The notes under the pieces are model-generated. The model was not told the origin of the DNA, searched no databases, and was given only the letters and a program-made list of their open reading frames with translations. 64,000 nt of DNA. Origin: Stutzerimonas kunmingensis (lineage in GTDB: Bacteria; Pseudomonadota; Gammaproteobacteria; Pseudomonadales; Pseudomonadaceae). The DNA lies in assembly GCF_900114065.1 (NCBI RefSeq), contig NZ_FORS01000004.1:186001-250000 (forward strand), in the 5' to 3' direction. This document shows positions 38,133 through 47,403 of this stretch, piece by piece. Numbering within the stretch: the stretch's first letter is position 1; each line of letters starts with the position of its first letter. The translations under genes were made by a program, and so were the position numbers.

Positions 38133-38455
38133 ATCGGCAACTGCCCGAAAGCCCAGCGCAGCAGAAAGAAGCTCAGCAGTCCGCCGGCGATAGTCGCCAG
38201 CAGGTTGCGGCTAAACGCGGCTATGACGATCGCCAACAGCCCCGCGAGCAGATAGGCATTGTCCGGACGCAACGCCCACTGCCCTTCCGGCATCAGCATT
38301 CCCGGCACCACGATGGCAGTCAGTACCGCCACCGGCACGTAATGCAGCCCCTGCTCGATAGCGCGGGGAAAGCGCAGGTTGGGCCAGGCGAAAAAGCTGT
38401 AGCGGATCACGAAGGTGATCGCCAGCATGCCGAAGATCAGCAACCAGGTCGTCAT
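38129..38455 (-). CDS. azlD: AzlD family branched-chain amino acid export subunit
   Basis: A 108-residue membrane protein with four hydrophobic segments. AITFVIRYSFFAWPNLRFP matches the AzlD family. AzlD works with AzlC as a two-subunit exporter of branched-chain amino acids. It overlaps azlC and the MFS gene by 4 bp on each side. An upstream in-frame extension overlapping azlC was rejected because it has no AzlD homology. Confidence 0.9.
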   Translation of the reverse strand: MTTWLLIFGMLAITFVIRYSFFAWPNLRFPRAIEQGLHYVPVAVLTAIVVPGMLMPEGQWALRPDNAYLLAGLLAIVIAAFSRNLLATIAGGLLSFFLLRWAFGQLPI

Positions 38456-39168
38456 AGCGCCCCCTGCATGCGCGCAGCCGCTTCGGCGCGACGTTCGAGC
38501 CAGACGCCGACGACGATGCCGGCCATGGCGGCGGCGATCAGTCCGAGCTTGTAAGGCAGCTCCCAGGTCAGCAAGGCCACCGCGCCAGCCACCAGCGCCG
38601 AGGCCACCTGCGGGCGCGTCCGCATCATCGGCACCGCGATGCCGATGAAGGTGGCGATCATGGCGAAGTCCAGCCCCCAGCTGGCGATACCCGGAACCGC
38701 CTGACCGAAGGCGACACCCACCAGTGTCGACAGCTGCCAGTTGATGTACATGGTCAGCGCGGCTCCGAGAAAGAACCAATGCTTGTACGGCGACTCGTCG
38801 TCGCGGGCATAGCGATTCTGCACCACGGCGAAGGCCTCGTCCGTGAGCCAGAACGCCAGAGGGGCGCGCCAGCGGCCCGGCAGATGACGAACGAATGGCT
38901 GCAACGCGGCGCTGTACAAGGCGTGCCGCAGATTGACCACGAAGGTGGTCAGCAGTACCACGGCTGCGCCTACGCCACCGGTTATCAGCGTGATCGCGAT
39001 GAACTGTGCGGAACCGGCGAAGACCAGCGAAGACATGCCCATGGTCTGCCAGGGCGTCAATCCGGCGCCGACGGCCAGCGTGCCGAAGATGACACCGAAC
39101 GGAATCGCACCGAGGATCAACGGCAGAATGTCACGGCACCCGTGAACGAACTCTTGCGAGCGGGACAT
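38452..39168 (-). CDS. azlC: AzlC family branched-chain amino acid permease
   Basis: A 238-residue membrane protein, the larger subunit of the AzlCD exporter. Family motifs: ILPLILGAIPFGVIFGTLAV, AGSAQFIAI, VVNLRHALYSA and WLTDEAFAV. The start is ATG at 39168 with an AGGAGT-like site before it. First gene of an operon azlC-azlD-MFS whose junctions are all 4-bp overlaps. No regulator of the Lrp type is adjacent. Confidence 0.92.
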   Translation of the reverse strand: MSRSQEFVHGCRDILPLILGAIPFGVIFGTLAVGAGLTPWQTMGMSSLVFAGSAQFIAITLITGGVGAAVVLLTTFVVNLRHALYSAALQPFVRHLPGRWRAPLAFWLTDEAFAVVQNRYARDDESPYKHWFFLGAALTMYINWQLSTLVGVAFGQAVPGIASWGLDFAMIATFIGIAVPMMRTRPQVASALVAGAVALLTWELPYKLGLIAAAMAGIVVGVWLERRAEAAARMQGAL

Positions 39169-39321
39169 TGGAACTCCTGTAGCCAATTTTGCACCGAACC
39201 TTGCGCTGCCTATCGACCTCGTAGCGAAAGGCGTGGGTAGCGGACGGATCGACGCAAGACATGCGGCAAAGCACCGCACGATATCCGAACTGAGACGCCC
39301 AGGCGATGCGTCGCAGAGCAG

Positions 39322-39882
39322 TCAGTCGGCCGCGAGCCGCTGCTTGAGCTGCGGCCAGTCACGGTCGGTGATGCTGTACAGCACGGTATCGTCCAGACGA
39401 CCGTCTGCCAGTCGCCGATGGTTACGCAGCAATCCTTCGCGTAGGGCACCTAGCTTTTCGATGGCCCGCTGCGAGCGGAGGTTACTGGCGGCAGTCTTCA
39501 GCTGCAGGCGAACCAACTGCCATTCTTCGAATGCGTGACGCAGCAGCAGGTACTTGATCGAGGCATTCAGCCCGGTGCCATGCTCCGCATGGTCCAGCCA
39601 GGTCCAGCCCAATTCGGCCGCCGGCAGGCTCAGGTTGAAGTCGGCGAAGCGCGTGGTGCCGACCAGCTGCTCGGCCATCCGCACACTGAAGACAACCGCG
39701 CGCCCCTCGCGCTGTTCCGCCAGCGCATGGCGGTACCAGTCCGGCCGTAGCGGCCCGCTCATATATGTCAGCTCGGCGCGGTTCCGCTCTGCCAGGGCAA
39801 CCAGCTCCGGGATATCCGCTTCCATCAGCGGCTCCAGGCGCAGCGCCCCGCGTTGCAGGGTTACCGGATGGGGGCTGAGCAT
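39322..39882 (-). CDS. GNAT family N-acetyltransferase (RimJ/RimL-like)
   Basis: A 186-residue GCN5-type acetyltransferase. It has the RimJ/RimL opening LQRGALRLEPLMEADIPELVALA, the beta-4 strand LVGTTRFADF, the segment AELGWTWLDHAEHGTGLNASIKYLLLRHAFEEW that binds acetyl-CoA, and the VRLQLKTAASNLRSQRAIEKLGA helix. It is divergent from the large hybrid kinase, with a 277-bp gap that probably holds both promoters. Substrate unknown. Confidence 0.88.
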   Translation of the reverse strand: MLSPHPVTLQRGALRLEPLMEADIPELVALAERNRAELTYMSGPLRPDWYRHALAEQREGRAVVFSVRMAEQLVGTTRFADFNLSLPAAELGWTWLDHAEHGTGLNASIKYLLLRHAFEEWQLVRLQLKTAASNLRSQRAIEKLGALREGLLRNHRRLADGRLDDTVLYSITDRDWPQLKQRLAAD

Positions 39883-40159
39883 GACATTCTCCTGTTATTG
39901 CGTTCGGGCAAATCGGCGGTTACCAGACAGTAACCCATGGCGCAGGAAACGCCGTACTTCGCGGACGACCGGCGATATTGCTGGCGGGCCCGCGCTAGAC
40001 GCATGCGACCTTGGTCGCAACCCTGCACACGGGGTGACCATTGCTGCGAAACTTCACGAACTCAGCATATTAACGAGTCACCAGGGCTGATTGAATTCGG
40101 CACCGTTACCGGCCCGCCGAGGCCTGCCTGGCACTCACCTTTCGTTTTCTGGAGTTTGC

Positions 40160-43100
40160 ATGACGCTGTCAGGCGGGCTGATCGCCGCGGTCGCCCTCGT
40201 TTATATGGCCATTCTGTTCGCCATCGCTTTCTACGGCGACCGCAACAGCGCTTCCATGTCGCCGCGTCTGCGGCCTTGGGTCTATAGCCTTTCACTGGCG
40301 GTGTACTGCACCAGCTGGACCTTCTTCGGTGCCGTTGGCCAATCCGCCGAGCAGCTCTGGGCGTTCCTCCCTATCTATCTGGGCCCGATCCTGCTGATGC
40401 TGTTCGCACCGCATGTGATCCAGAAGATGATCATGATCAGCAAGCAGGAGAACATCACCTCCATTGCCGACTTCATCGCCGCCCGCTATGGCAAATCTCA
40501 GCTGCTGGCAGTGGTTGTTACGCTGATCTGCCTGGTTGGCGTACTGCCGTACATCGCGCTGCAGCTCAAGGGCATCGTACTCGGCGTCAACCTGCTAAGC
40601 GGCATCAACATCGAGGCAGCCGGCACCGGCACGCGCGACACCGCGCTGATCGTCTCGATCGTGCTGGCGCTGTTCACCATCCTCTTCGGCACGCGCAACC
40701 TCGATGTGACCGAGCATCACCGCGGCATGGTCCTGGCGATCGCTTTCGAATCACTGATCAAGCTGCTGGCATTCCTGGCGGTGGGCGCCTTCGTCACCTT
40801 CGGCCTGTTCGACGGCTTTGGCGATCTGTTCAATCAGGCCTATGACTCGCCGGACCTTGCCGGATTCTGGAGCGAAGGTGTCAACTGGTCAGCCATGCTG
40901 GTCCAGACCACCGTCGCGATGATGGCGATCGTCTGTCTGCCGCGGCAGTTTCACGTTTCTGTGGTGGAAAACATCGAGCCGCGCGACTTCCGTATGGCCC
41001 GCTGGGTGTTTCCGCTCTATCTGGTACTCGCCGCGGTGTTCGTCATCCCGATCGCGCTGGCGGGACAGATGCTGTTGCCCGCAGGCGTAACGCCGGATTC
41101 CTTCGTCATCAGCCTGCCGTTGGCCGAACTGCATCCCTGGCTCGCCCTGCTCGCCTTCATCGGCGGCGCCTCGGCGGCAACCGGCATGGTAATCGTCGCC
41201 AGCGTCGCGCTTTCGACCATGGTTTCCAACGACATGCTGCTGCCCTGGCTGCTGCGCCGCCAGGAAGCCGAGCGCCCGTTCGAAGCATTTCGCCACTGGA
41301 TGCTCTCGGTACGTCGCATCAGCATCGTCGTGATCCTGCTGCTCGCCTATGTCAGCTACCGCCTGCTCGGCTCCACGGCATCGCTGGCTACAATCGGCCA
41401 GATCGCCTTCGCCGCCATCACTCAGCTGGCCCCGGCGATGGTTGGTGCGCTGTATTGGAAGCAGGCCAACCGTCGCGGCGTGTTCGCCGGCCTGACCGCC
41501 GGCGCGGCAATCTGGTTCTATACGCTGATTGTTCCTCTGCTGGGCTGGCCGCTGGAAATGTTCCCGGGCCTGAGCTGGATGTACAACGGCGGCCTCGGTT
41601 TCGGCCTCAGCGGACTGACCCTGGGCGTGACCCTGTCGCTGATCGGTAACGCAACGCTGTTTTTCTGGGTATCCATCCTCACCCAGACCCACGTGGCCGA
41701 GCATTGGCAGGCCAGCCGCTTTATCGGTCAGGAGATCGCCTCCCCGACCGGTGCCCGCCGTCTGCTCGCCGTACGCGTCGAAGACCTGCTGGTCCTGGCA
41801 TCCCGCTTCGTCGGCGCCGAGCGCGCCGAGCAAAGCTTCCAGCGCTTCGCCCGCCGCCACGGCCAGGACTTCTCGCCCAAACTGCAAGCTGACGGCCAGT
41901 GGATCGCACATACCGAACGCCTGCTGGCGGGCGTGCTCGGCGCGTCGTCCACCCGTGCGGTGGTCAAGGCAGCGCTGGAAGGCCGCGACATGCAGGTCGA
42001 CGACGTGGTGCGCATCGTCGGTGAAGCCTCGGAAGTGCTGCAGTTCAACCGCGCCCTGCTGCAAGGCGCGATCGAGAACATCACCCAGGGCATCAGCGTG
42101 GTCGACCAGTCGCTGCGCCTGGTGGCATGGAACCATCGCTATCTCGAGCTCTTCGAGTACCCGGACGGGCTGGTCTACATCGGCCGCCCGATCGCCGACA
42201 TCATCCGCTACAACGCCGAGCGCGGGCTTTGCGGCCCAGGCGACCCGGACACCCACGTGGCCAAGCGCCTGTACTGGATGCGCCAGGGTCGCGCGCATAC
42301 GTCCGAGCGGCTGTTCCCCAACGGCCGCGTCGTCGAGCTGATCGGCAACCCGATGCCGGGCGGCGGCTTCGTCATGAGCTTCAGTGACATCACCGCCTAC
42401 CGCGAAGCCGAACGTGCCTTGAAAGATGCCAACGAAGGTCTCGAACAGCGCGTCAGCGAGCGGACCCAGGAACTGTCGCAGCTCAACCAGGCGCTGATCG
42501 AAGCCAAGAGCACCGCGGAAGCGGCCAACCAGTCGAAGACCCGCTTCCTCGCCGCCGTCAGCCACGACCTGATGCAGCCGCTCAACGCCGCACGGCTGTT
42601 CTCCGCCGCACTGTCACACCAGCAGAGCGCCCTGCCCAGCGAGGCCCAGGAACTGGTGCAGCATCTGGACAGTTCGTTGCGTTCGGCTGAAGACCTGATC
42701 ACCGACCTGTTGGATATCTCGCGCCTGGAAAGCGGCCGGGTGACCCCGGATCGCAACCCCTTCCCACTCGCCACGCTGTTCGACACGCTGGGCACGGAGT
42801 TCACCGCACTGGCCAGCGAACAGGGGGTCAACTTCCGCGTGCACGGCAGCAAGCTGCGCGTCGACAGTGACATCCGCCTGCTCCGTCGCGTGCTGCAGAA
42901 CTTCCTCACCAATGCCTTCCGTTACGCCAAGGGCCGCGTGGTACTCGGCGTGCGCCGGCAAGGCGCATCACTGCGGCTCGAAGTCTGGGACCGCGGCCCG
43001 GGCATCCCGCATGACAAGCTGAAGGTGATCTTCGAGGAGTTCAAACGCCTGGACAGCCACCAGACCCGCGCGGAGAAGGGTCTGGGCCTGGGCCTGGCCA

Positions 43101-43627
43101 TCGCCGACGGTCTCTGCCACGTACTCGAACACCCGCTGGAAGTGCGCTCCTGGCCGGGCAAGGGCAGCGTGTTCAGCGTCACCGTGCCGGTCGCCCGTGC
43201 ATTGAGCCAGCCGCGCCCGGCAGCCAAGCGTGGCGAGCCGCAGCACACCGCGTTGACCGGCACTCAGGTGCTTTGCATCGATAACGAGGACAGTATTCTG
43301 GTCGGCATGAACAGCCTGCTCACCCGCTGGGGTTGCCAGGTATGGACCGCCAGCAACCGCGCCGAATGCGAAGCGCTGCTGGCCGAGGACATTCGCCCGC
43401 AACTGGTGCTGGTCGACTACCACCTCGACGAGGGCCAGACCGGCACCGAGCTGATGGCCTGGTTGCGCACTCGGCTGGGCGAGCCGGTGCCCGGCGTGGT
43501 GATCAGTGCCGATGGCCGCCCGGAACTGGTGGCGGCGATTCACGCAAGCGGCCTGGATTTCCTCGCCAAGCCGGTCAAGCCTGCGGCGTTGCGCGCCCTG
43601 ATGAGCCGGCACCTGACGCTTCAGTAG
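40160..43627 (+). CDS. hybrid sensor kinase fused to a sodium/solute symporter domain
   Basis: A 1155-residue inner-membrane protein. Residues about 1-500 form a 12-13-TM Na+/solute symporter-like domain, as in CbrA. A PAS domain follows (about 640-755: LLQGAIENITQGISVVDQSL), then a HisKA domain with FLAAVSHDLMQPLNAAR (phospho-acceptor His802). An HATPase domain has GLGLGLAIADGL (about 975-985), and a C-terminal receiver domain has the phosphorylated Asp1086 in VLVDYHLD. Unlike CbrA (about 980 residues, no receiver), the receiver is fused here. Start ATG at 40160 after GGAG. Its output regulator is not in the window. Likely senses a carboxylate or amino acid that its symporter domain binds. 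Confidence 0.92.
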   Translation: MTLSGGLIAAVALVYMAILFAIAFYGDRNSASMSPRLRPWVYSLSLAVYCTSWTFFGAVGQSAEQLWAFLPIYLGPILLMLFAPHVIQKMIMISKQENITSIADFIAARYGKSQLLAVVVTLICLVGVLPYIALQLKGIVLGVNLLSGINIEAAGTGTRDTALIVSIVLALFTILFGTRNLDVTEHHRGMVLAIAFESLIKLLAFLAVGAFVTFGLFDGFGDLFNQAYDSPDLAGFWSEGVNWSAMLVQTTVAMMAIVCLPRQFHVSVVENIEPRDFRMARWVFPLYLVLAAVFVIPIALAGQMLLPAGVTPDSFVISLPLAELHPWLALLAFIGGASAATGMVIVASVALSTMVSNDMLLPWLLRRQEAERPFEAFRHWMLSVRRISIVVILLLAYVSYRLLGSTASLATIGQIAFAAITQLAPAMVGALYWKQANRRGVFAGLTAGAAIWFYTLIVPLLGWPLEMFPGLSWMYNGGLGFGLSGLTLGVTLSLIGNATLFFWVSILTQTHVAEHWQASRFIGQEIASPTGARRLLAVRVEDLLVLASRFVGAERAEQSFQRFARRHGQDFSPKLQADGQWIAHTERLLAGVLGASSTRAVVKAALEGRDMQVDDVVRIVGEASEVLQFNRALLQGAIENITQGISVVDQSLRLVAWNHRYLELFEYPDGLVYIGRPIADIIRYNAERGLCGPGDPDTHVAKRLYWMRQGRAHTSERLFPNGRVVELIGNPMPGGGFVMSFSDITAYREAERALKDANEGLEQRVSERTQELSQLNQALIEAKSTAEAANQSKTRFLAAVSHDLMQPLNAARLFSAALSHQQSALPSEAQELVQHLDSSLRSAEDLITDLLDISRLESGRVTPDRNPFPLATLFDTLGTEFTALASEQGVNFRVHGSKLRVDSDIRLLRRVLQNFLTNAFRYAKGRVVLGVRRQGASLRLEVWDRGPGIPHDKLKVIFEEFKRLDSHQTRAEKGLGLGLAIADGLCHVLEHPLEVRSWPGKGSVFSVTVPVARALSQPRPAAKRGEPQHTALTGTQVLCIDNEDSILVGMNSLLTRWGCQVWTASNRAECEALLAEDIRPQLVLVDYHLDEGQTGTELMAWLRTRLGEPVPGVVISADGRPELVAAIHASGLDFLAKPVKPAALRALMSRHLTLQ

Positions 43628-43715
43628 ACAGGCGACCTCGGCCAGCGGGTGAAACAATCGCGGCCGAGGCCGGTTACACTGCTGGCAATTTGCACACTTG
43701 GCGGCAAGGTGGCCG

Positions 43716-44963
43716 ATGACGCTCGAGCTTTTTCTCAACCTCGCCACGGCGCTTGCCGTCGGGCTACTGATCGGCACCGAACGTAGCTGGAGCGGCAGAG
43801 ACGGCCCCGGCCAGGAGCTGGTCGCCGGGGTCCGCACCTTCGGCCTGTCGGGCCTGTTCGGCGGGCTCGCGGCGGTTAGCGTCAGCCATCTCGGCGGCTC
43901 TGCCTGGGTGGCCATGTTCGCCATGCTCGCGCTGCTGGTCATTGCCGGCTATCTGATCGATGCGCGTCGCAGCGGCGACCATGGCATGACCACCGAGGTC
44001 GCCATGCTGCTGACCTTTGTTCTCGGCAGCCTGGCGGTCGCGGAGAGCCGGCAGCTCGCCGCCGCATGCGCCATCGTCGTGGCGCTGCTGCTGAGCCTGA
44101 AAGCCCCGCTGCATCAGGCGCTGAAGCGGCTCAGCGAGGCGGAACTGGGCGGCGCGCTGAAGATGCTGTTCATCTCCGTGGTGCTGCTGCCCACGCTGCC
44201 GAACCAGGGCTATGGCCCCTGGCAGGCACTCAATCCCTACACGACCTGGATGATGGTGGTACTGATCGCCGGAATCGGTTTCGCCGCATACGTGGCGATC
44301 CGTATCCTTGGCCCTCGTCACGGCCTCTTCGTCACGGCGCTGCTTGGCGGCATCGTCTCCTCCACTGCGATGACCATCACGCTGGCGCGGCTGAACGCGC
44401 CGAAGCTGCGTGCCGCGCTCGCAGCCGGCCTGCTGGCGACGTCGGCGCTCATGTTTCCTCGCGTTCTACTGGAGGTGGGACTGGTCAATCCGGCGCTGCT
44501 TCCTGGCCTGATCCTGCCTCTGGCGTGCGCCGGCGCCATCTATACAGCAGGTGCAATCTTCTATTACCTGCTGGCAGCCAAAACGCCCACAGACACTGCC
44601 GAGCCCCTGCTGAAGAACCCGTTCGAGCTGGGACCGGCGCTACGCTTCGCCGCCTTGCTGGTGTTGATCCTGCTACTGGTCGAGGGGGCACGGCGCTGGC
44701 TGGGCGATGCCGGCATCTACATGGTGTCGCTGGTCGCAGGTCTGACCGATGTGGATGCGATCACCCTCTCGCTGGCCAACAATGCCCGCGACGGGCTCAG
44801 TCATGAGGTCGCGTCGCGCGGCATCGTATTCGCCGCGCTGAGCAACAGCCTGGTCAAGGCCATGCTGATCGCCTTCATCGGTGGCCGTGAACTGGCTATC
44901 CGTACCCTGCCGATCATGTTCGCCGGGCTGCTGACTGCGCTCGCCGTGCTGCTGTTGCGTTAG
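43716..44963 (+). CDS. MgtC/SapB-DUF4010 family membrane protein
   Basis: A 415-residue inner-membrane protein with about twelve hydrophobic segments. The N-terminal half (ALAVGLLIGTERSW, GVRTFGLSGLFGGLAA, TEVAMLLTFVLGSL) is the MgtC/SapB domain. The C-terminal half (GPRHGLFVTALLGGIVSSTAMTITLA, ASRGIVFAALSNSLVKA) is DUF4010. Start is ATG at 43716 with AAGGTGG nine bases before. It lies 88 bp after the kinase; an 8-bp inverted repeat CCTCGGCC/GGCCGAGG (43636-43669) between them lacks a T-run. Role unknown. Confidence 0.88.
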   Translation: MTLELFLNLATALAVGLLIGTERSWSGRDGPGQELVAGVRTFGLSGLFGGLAAVSVSHLGGSAWVAMFAMLALLVIAGYLIDARRSGDHGMTTEVAMLLTFVLGSLAVAESRQLAAACAIVVALLLSLKAPLHQALKRLSEAELGGALKMLFISVVLLPTLPNQGYGPWQALNPYTTWMMVVLIAGIGFAAYVAIRILGPRHGLFVTALLGGIVSSTAMTITLARLNAPKLRAALAAGLLATSALMFPRVLLEVGLVNPALLPGLILPLACAGAIYTAGAIFYYLLAAKTPTDTAEPLLKNPFELGPALRFAALLVLILLLVEGARRWLGDAGIYMVSLVAGLTDVDAITLSLANNARDGLSHEVASRGIVFAALSNSLVKAMLIAFIGGRELAIRTLPIMFAGLLTALAVLLLR

Positions 44964-44972
44964 CGCCGTGAT

Positions 44973-46445
44973 CTAGTCGCCCGCCTCGCTGAGTTCCTCG
45001 GCACCGGCACGCTCCAGCCAGTCGCCCGGCAAGCGCTTGCTGGCCCGTGCACCGAGCGACTTCAATTGCTCGGCTCGACCAACAAGGTTGCCGCGACCAT
45101 CGCTAAGCTTGTTGCGCGCCGCCAGGTAAGCACGATCCACCTGCTGCAATCGGCTGCCGATCTCATCGAGATCCTGGATGAAGGCGACGAACTTGTCGTA
45201 AAGCCCGCCGGCTTTCTCGGCGATCTCCCGGGCGTTCTGGCTTTGCCGTTCCTGCCGCCAGAGGCTGTCGATGACCCGCAGGGTGGCGAGCAAGGTCGTC
45301 GGACTGACGATCACGATGTGCCGCCCATAGGCTTCCTGGAACAGATCGGGATCTGCCTGCAGCGCGGCCGCGAAAGCCGCCTCGATCGGCACGAACAGCA
45401 GCACGAAGTCGAGGCTCTGCAAGCCATCGAGGCGCTGGTAGTCCTTCAGCGAGAGCCCCTTGAGGTGGCTGCGCAGCGATTGCACATGCTGCTTGAGCGC
45501 CAGCGCCCGGCTGCCTTCATCCTCGGCGCAGGTCAGCGCCTGATAGGCGGTCAGACTGACTTTGGCATCAACCACGACCTGTTTGTCCCCGGGCAGATGG
45601 ATCAGCACATCCGGCTGAAAACGCTCACCGTCCGGGCTCTTCAGGCTGACCTGCGTATGGTACTCGCGGCCCTTCTCCAGCCCGGCATGCTCCAGCACCT
45701 TTTCCAGCACCAGCTCGCCCCAGTTGCCCTGTGTCTTCTGCCCTTGCAGCGCACGGGTCAGGTTGGTCGCTTCATCACCAAGGCGTTGGTTCAGCTGCTG
45801 CAGGCGCTCCAGCTCGCGAGCCAGGGAGAAGCGCTCGCGCGCTTCGTTCTGGTAGCTCTCCTCGACTCGCTTCTCGAACGACTGGATGCGTTCCTTCAGC
45901 GGTTCGAGCAGCTGTCCCAGGCGCTCATGGCTGGACTCGCTGAAACGCTGCTCACGCTCGTCGAAGATCTTGCCGGCCAGCTCGGCGAACTGTGCCCGCA
46001 GGTCGTCACGCGCTGCCTGCAGGTCTGCCAACCTTTGCTGATGGGCGTTGTGCTGTTCGCGCAGTTCGGCTTCGAGCGCGGCATGGGTCGCGCTCAACCG
46101 GCGCAGTTCACCTTGCTGGGCGTCGCGCTCGGCTTGCAGGTCGGCAATGGTTTCATCATGGCCGTCACGCTGCGTGCGCAACAGTTCGGCCTCGCGGCGC
46201 AGCGCAGCCAGCTCGGCCTGCTGCGCTGATTTGATGCCACTCAACTCCGCCAGCTCGATCCGACAGCTCTCCAGCTGCGCCGTCAGCCCCTCCTGCGCCA
46301 GGGTGGCCTGTCGGAGCCGCTCATCGAGCAACGCCTGTTCGGACTCGCTGGCGGACAGGCGGCGCTGCAGATAAAGGCTCAGCCCAGCCAGGGCAGCCAG
46401 GCCGAGCGCCAGACCGATCAATAGATGAAGAGGATCAAAGGACAT
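44973..46445 (-). CDS. rmuC: DNA recombination protein RmuC
   Basis: A 490-residue protein. It begins with a membrane anchor (LLIGLALGLAALAGLSLYL, about residues 8-27), then a long coiled coil (about 30-200) rich in Gln, Leu, Arg and Glu. The RmuC nuclease-like domain (about 215-460) follows: LTRALQGQKTQGNWGELVLEKVLEHAGLEKGREY, DVLIHLPGDKQVVVDAKVSL and FLFVPIEAAFAAAL-type segments. RmuC limits inversions at short inverted repeats in E. coli. The start at 46445 was chosen over one five codons upstream. Confidence 0.94.
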   Translation of the reverse strand: MSFDPLHLLIGLALGLAALAGLSLYLQRRLSASESEQALLDERLRQATLAQEGLTAQLESCRIELAELSGIKSAQQAELAALRREAELLRTQRDGHDETIADLQAERDAQQGELRRLSATHAALEAELREQHNAHQQRLADLQAARDDLRAQFAELAGKIFDEREQRFSESSHERLGQLLEPLKERIQSFEKRVEESYQNEARERFSLARELERLQQLNQRLGDEATNLTRALQGQKTQGNWGELVLEKVLEHAGLEKGREYHTQVSLKSPDGERFQPDVLIHLPGDKQVVVDAKVSLTAYQALTCAEDEGSRALALKQHVQSLRSHLKGLSLKDYQRLDGLQSLDFVLLFVPIEAAFAAALQADPDLFQEAYGRHIVIVSPTTLLATLRVIDSLWRQERQSQNAREIAEKAGGLYDKFVAFIQDLDEIGSRLQQVDRAYLAARNKLSDGRGNLVGRAEQLKSLGARASKRLPGDWLERAGAEELSEAGD

Positions 46446-46510
46446 GAAGGGCTCCGGCAAAAGTGCCGGGCAGTATAGCGAGCCGCAGGTGGGTGGTCAG
46501 GCGGGTGCCG

Positions 46511-46933
46511 TCAGCCCTTGATCCGCTGAAGGAAGCTCGCAGCCTCCTGGGAACCCTGTGCGGCGGCTTGCTCGAGCCACAGGCGCGCCTTGGCAGGTTC
46601 GCTGTGGTCGGGCTGGCAATAAAGGCGCCCCAGCTCCAGCTGTGCCTGGCAGTCGCCTGCACGGGCCGCCTGACGCAGCAGCTCGAAACCGATACGGCGG
46701 TCGCGCTGACCATCGCACTCGCAGCACAGCAGACGCCCCAGACGACTCTGCGCTTCCACCACGCCCTCACGCGCCGGCTGCTTGAGCAGGCGCCCTGCAA
46801 TCCGTTTGACACCCTGATTTCTGCCCAGGTGCTGGCTATCGAGCAACCACAGCGCCATGCGCAGCGGCAACCGTGCCGTAGGGGCGGTAGTGGCAAAGGA
46901 GGCGGAGGAGGCTGTACGCGTTCTCATGCACAT
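46511..46933 (-). CDS. Sel1-repeat protein, cytosolic
   Basis: A 140-residue protein with two or three Sel1/TPR-like helical repeats: REGVVEAQSRLGRLLCCE, IGFELLRQAARAGDCQAQLELGRLYC and AKARLWLEQAAAQGSQEAA. There is no signal peptide; the N-terminus is Ser/Thr/Arg-rich. The start is 46933 or the second Met at 46927. It is probably a protein-protein interaction module; the partner is unknown. It follows the AT-rich intergenic region and reads towards rmuC (66 bp). Confidence 0.78.
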   Translation of the reverse strand: MCMRTRTASSASFATTAPTARLPLRMALWLLDSQHLGRNQGVKRIAGRLLKQPAREGVVEAQSRLGRLLCCECDGQRDRRIGFELLRQAARAGDCQAQLELGRLYCQPDHSEPAKARLWLEQAAAQGSQEAASFLQRIKG

Positions 46934-47403
46934 CTGGGGGCTGGATGAATAAGGTCGCGCACTCTACTCCTTTTTTCCGAGAGTTAAAGTCTTGTCAAAA
47001 GCGAAAAAATTAGATCCGGATCACACCAAAAATTAATCCACAGAAGCTGTGGATAAGTCAGTGGACAAACAGAAGACAAATCTATGAATGCCACGTCTCA
47101 TGGGGGCTGCGCTTAAACTGACGTTTTTTTCGCCAATGAAAAAAGTGCTTATTTTTCAATTGGTTATTAACGATCTATGAGTTCAGGCGATTTGCGACAG
47201 TTTGTCATAAGGCCTTGACTGGCGTGCTGCGCAAATGTGCACAAGTTCAGCGCACCAGGCGCGAAGCGGCTTGCCACAAGGGTTGCAGCGGCACAAGAGC
47301 GAACTTTCAGACAAAGCTGTTGTCGTCCTGCGCACCTTGCCGGAGCACGGTAGCTACGCTTGTTCTGCGGCTATGCTGTACGCCTCGCATTCTGGAACTG
47401 GAA
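46934..47403. other. 470-bp AT-rich intergenic region between divergent genes
   Basis: This is the longest gene-free stretch of the window. It is clearly more AT-rich than its surroundings up to about 47215 (runs such as AAAAAATTAG and TTATTTTTCAATTGG). It must hold the promoters of the Sel1 gene and of ydbH, and it contains an inverted pair of DnaA boxes at 47034-47056. The part from 47215 to 47403 has an open frame continuous with ydbH but no start or ribosome site that I would trust. Confidence 0.6.
47034..47056. promoter_or_regulatory. inverted pair of DnaA boxes
   Basis: TAATCCACA and TGTGGATAA face each other with 5 bases between. The second is a perfect reverse complement of the DnaA box TTATCCACA, the first has one mismatch. 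GTGGACAA eight bases on (47061-47068) is a possible third, weak site. Binding is inferred from sequence. Confidence 0.55.

Noticed and set aside
40889-42565. A 558-codon open frame opposite the hybrid kinase
   Set aside because: Antisense shadow of the symporter-kinase gene; composition is not protein-like.
46934-47403. Chromosomal replication origin
   Set aside because: DnaA boxes and AT-richness occur, but there is no cluster of boxes, no 13-mer repeats, and no dnaA, dnaN, gyrB, rpmH or parAB nearby.
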